A stretch of 64,000 nt of DNA. It comes from Myxococcus virescens (GTDB taxonomy: Bacteria > Myxococcota > Myxococcia > Myxococcales > Myxococcaceae). Below the pieces are notes generated by a model. It was not told the origin of the DNA, made no database searches, and saw only the letters and a program-made list of their open reading frames with translations. Shown here one piece after another: positions 63,263 through 64,000 of this stretch. The position numbers and the translations under genes were made by a program. Each line of letters begins with the position of its first letter. The first letter of the stretch is position 1. The stretch covers positions 558,001 through 622,000 of the forward strand of contig NZ_FNAJ01000001.1 in assembly GCF_900101905.1 (NCBI RefSeq), in the 5' to 3' direction.

Positions 63263-63631
63263 TCACTCCATGTCTTCCAGGGCCAACTCGGCCTGCTCCC
63301 GATAGAGGGGCACCTGCTCCACCGCGAGCACATCTTCCAGCAGCGCGCGCGCGCCAGCGGCGTCGCCCGCGTCCCGAAGCCGGCGGGCCCCCGTCAGCGC
63401 GCGCATGAGACGTTGCGAGCCATCACGAATGCGGCGGCGAGTCTCGTGAAGAAGCGCTGTCGCCGTGGCAACGCCCGCGACGGCGGCATGTGCATCCTCT
63501 TCGGGAATGCCCACCTCCCGTGCCGAACGAAGGAGCAAGGCGCGCACCTCGGCCGTCAGCGCCAGCGCCTCACCGGCCTCCACGCGCCGCGCCAGTTCGC
63601 GCACCGGGTCCCAGTCAATCGCCTCGGCCAT
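63263..63631 (-). CDS. DUSAM-domain protein
   Basis: 122 residues, soluble. The pattern IDWDPVRELARRVEAGE at the start, LLHETRRRIRDGS in the middle and ALLEDVLAVEQVPLYRE at the end matches the DUSAM family of Myxococcus paralogues. Function unknown. It begins 4 bases after the stop of the lipoprotein gene, so they form an operon. Confidence 0.88.
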   Translation of the reverse strand: MAEAIDWDPVRELARRVEAGEALALTAEVRALLLRSAREVGIPEEDAHAAVAGVATATALLHETRRRIRDGSQRLMRALTGARRLRDAGDAAGARALLEDVLAVEQVPLYREQAELALEDME

Positions 63632-63635
63632 GGGC

Positions 63636-64000
63636 TCACCCGCCTCCCTTGAGACGGCGGCACTTGTCCACGGGCCACTCGTGTTGCCCTTCGCAATACC
63701 GGAAGCAGTCGTAACAAGAGCCTGACCAACCCTGCTCCTGGCACTGGGCGTAGGCGTCGATGCACACCTGCTTCCACTCCGGGATGGCTTCTTCGCTGGC
63801 CTCGGACGCGGACTCGACGGCCTTCATCGGCACCAGGTACTTGCTCACCTCCGAAGCTGTCAGCCCGCAGCGCTCAGGCGTGGCCGGGTGCGTCTTCACG
63901 CAGCAACTCACGGTCGAATCCATCGGCCCGCACTGCGCCTGAGCCAGGTACACCGGCTGACGAGCCACGGTGGAATGAGCGCTCCCTCCGCACCCCAGCG
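63636..64000 (-). CDS. Cys-rich lipoprotein, truncated by window edge
   Basis: At least 121 residues. Translation from 64000 in frame gives LGCGGSAHS, a lipobox, so the true start lies past the edge and the GTG at 63968 is internal. The mature protein has paired cysteines (STVSCCVK, ERCG, AQCQE, SCYDCFRYCEG). It ends 4 bases before the DUSAM gene. No function known. Confidence 0.82.
   Translation of the reverse strand, partial: LGCGGSAHSTVARQPVYLAQAQCGPMDSTVSCCVKTHPATPERCGLTASEVSKYLVPMKAVESASEASEEAIPEWKQVCIDAYAQCQEQGWSGSCYDCFRYCEGQHEWPVDKCRRLKGGG

Overview
The window looks like chromosomal DNA from a myxobacterium, most likely Myxococcus or a close relative. The DNA is very GC-rich with strong third-position GC bias. 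It carries a eukaryote-like Ser/Thr kinase, an NtrC-type regulator, many lipoproteins and a DUSAM-domain protein (a family I know only from myxobacteria). Genus is an inference; no rRNA or tRNA gene is present to confirm it.

Layout. 1-8114 (+): a small exported Ala/Lys/Glu-rich protein behind a sigma54-like promoter, a GAF protein, a membrane Ser/Thr kinase, a large TPR/transglutaminase-like lipoprotein and a WxxGxW-repeat protein. 8184-10137: an exported isoaspartyl peptidase lipoprotein and a DJ-1/PfpI protein. 10190-16495 (-): a complete SUF iron-sulfur operon, sufR-sufB-sufC-sufD-sufS-sufU-sufT, nearly every junction overlapping or within a few bases. 16680-17864 (+): a Liv-type solute-binding lipoprotein. 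17890-22352 (-): five overlapping Tad/Flp-type pseudopilin genes, including a 59-residue Flp-like prepilin. 22529-28428 (-): DUF4388/TPR, TPR membrane protein, hemW and a 752-residue coiled-coil protein. 28628-31231 (+): M16 peptidase.

31266-35534 is an accessory insertion. It is bounded by a perfect 49-bp direct repeat of the 3' end of a lipoprotein gene. It contains two unrecognised, lower-GC genes and two dead insertion sequences (ISAzo13-type and IS701-type). Its internal junctions fall on stop codons.

35485-45560 returns to core-type genes: two lipoproteins, prmA, a YdjM-like membrane hydrolase, an AraC regulator, tandem DUF962 proteins, an adenylate/guanylate cyclase, rsmE, a GlsB/YeaQ protein and an RDD protein with a zinc ribbon. 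45613-51389 (+) is a signalling cluster: a GspE-N/GAF/HEAT protein, a membrane histidine kinase and a sigma54 response regulator. 51397-58866 (-) holds a WS/DGAT acyltransferase, a Cys-rich exported protein, a PRMT-like methyltransferase, an MlaF-like ABC ATPase and a 1031-residue protein with the full architecture of plant methionine S-methyltransferase. 59060-64000 holds two unrecognised genes, a rhomboid protease with a long C-terminal extension, a DUSAM protein and a lipoprotein gene cut by the window edge.

The most unusual items are the plant-type methionine S-methyltransferase homologue with an apparently intact PLP site, the orphan pseudopilin operon, and the repeat-bounded island with both transposases broken. 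No CRISPR array, tRNA, rRNA or replication origin was seen. No gene-free stretch exceeds 300 bases.
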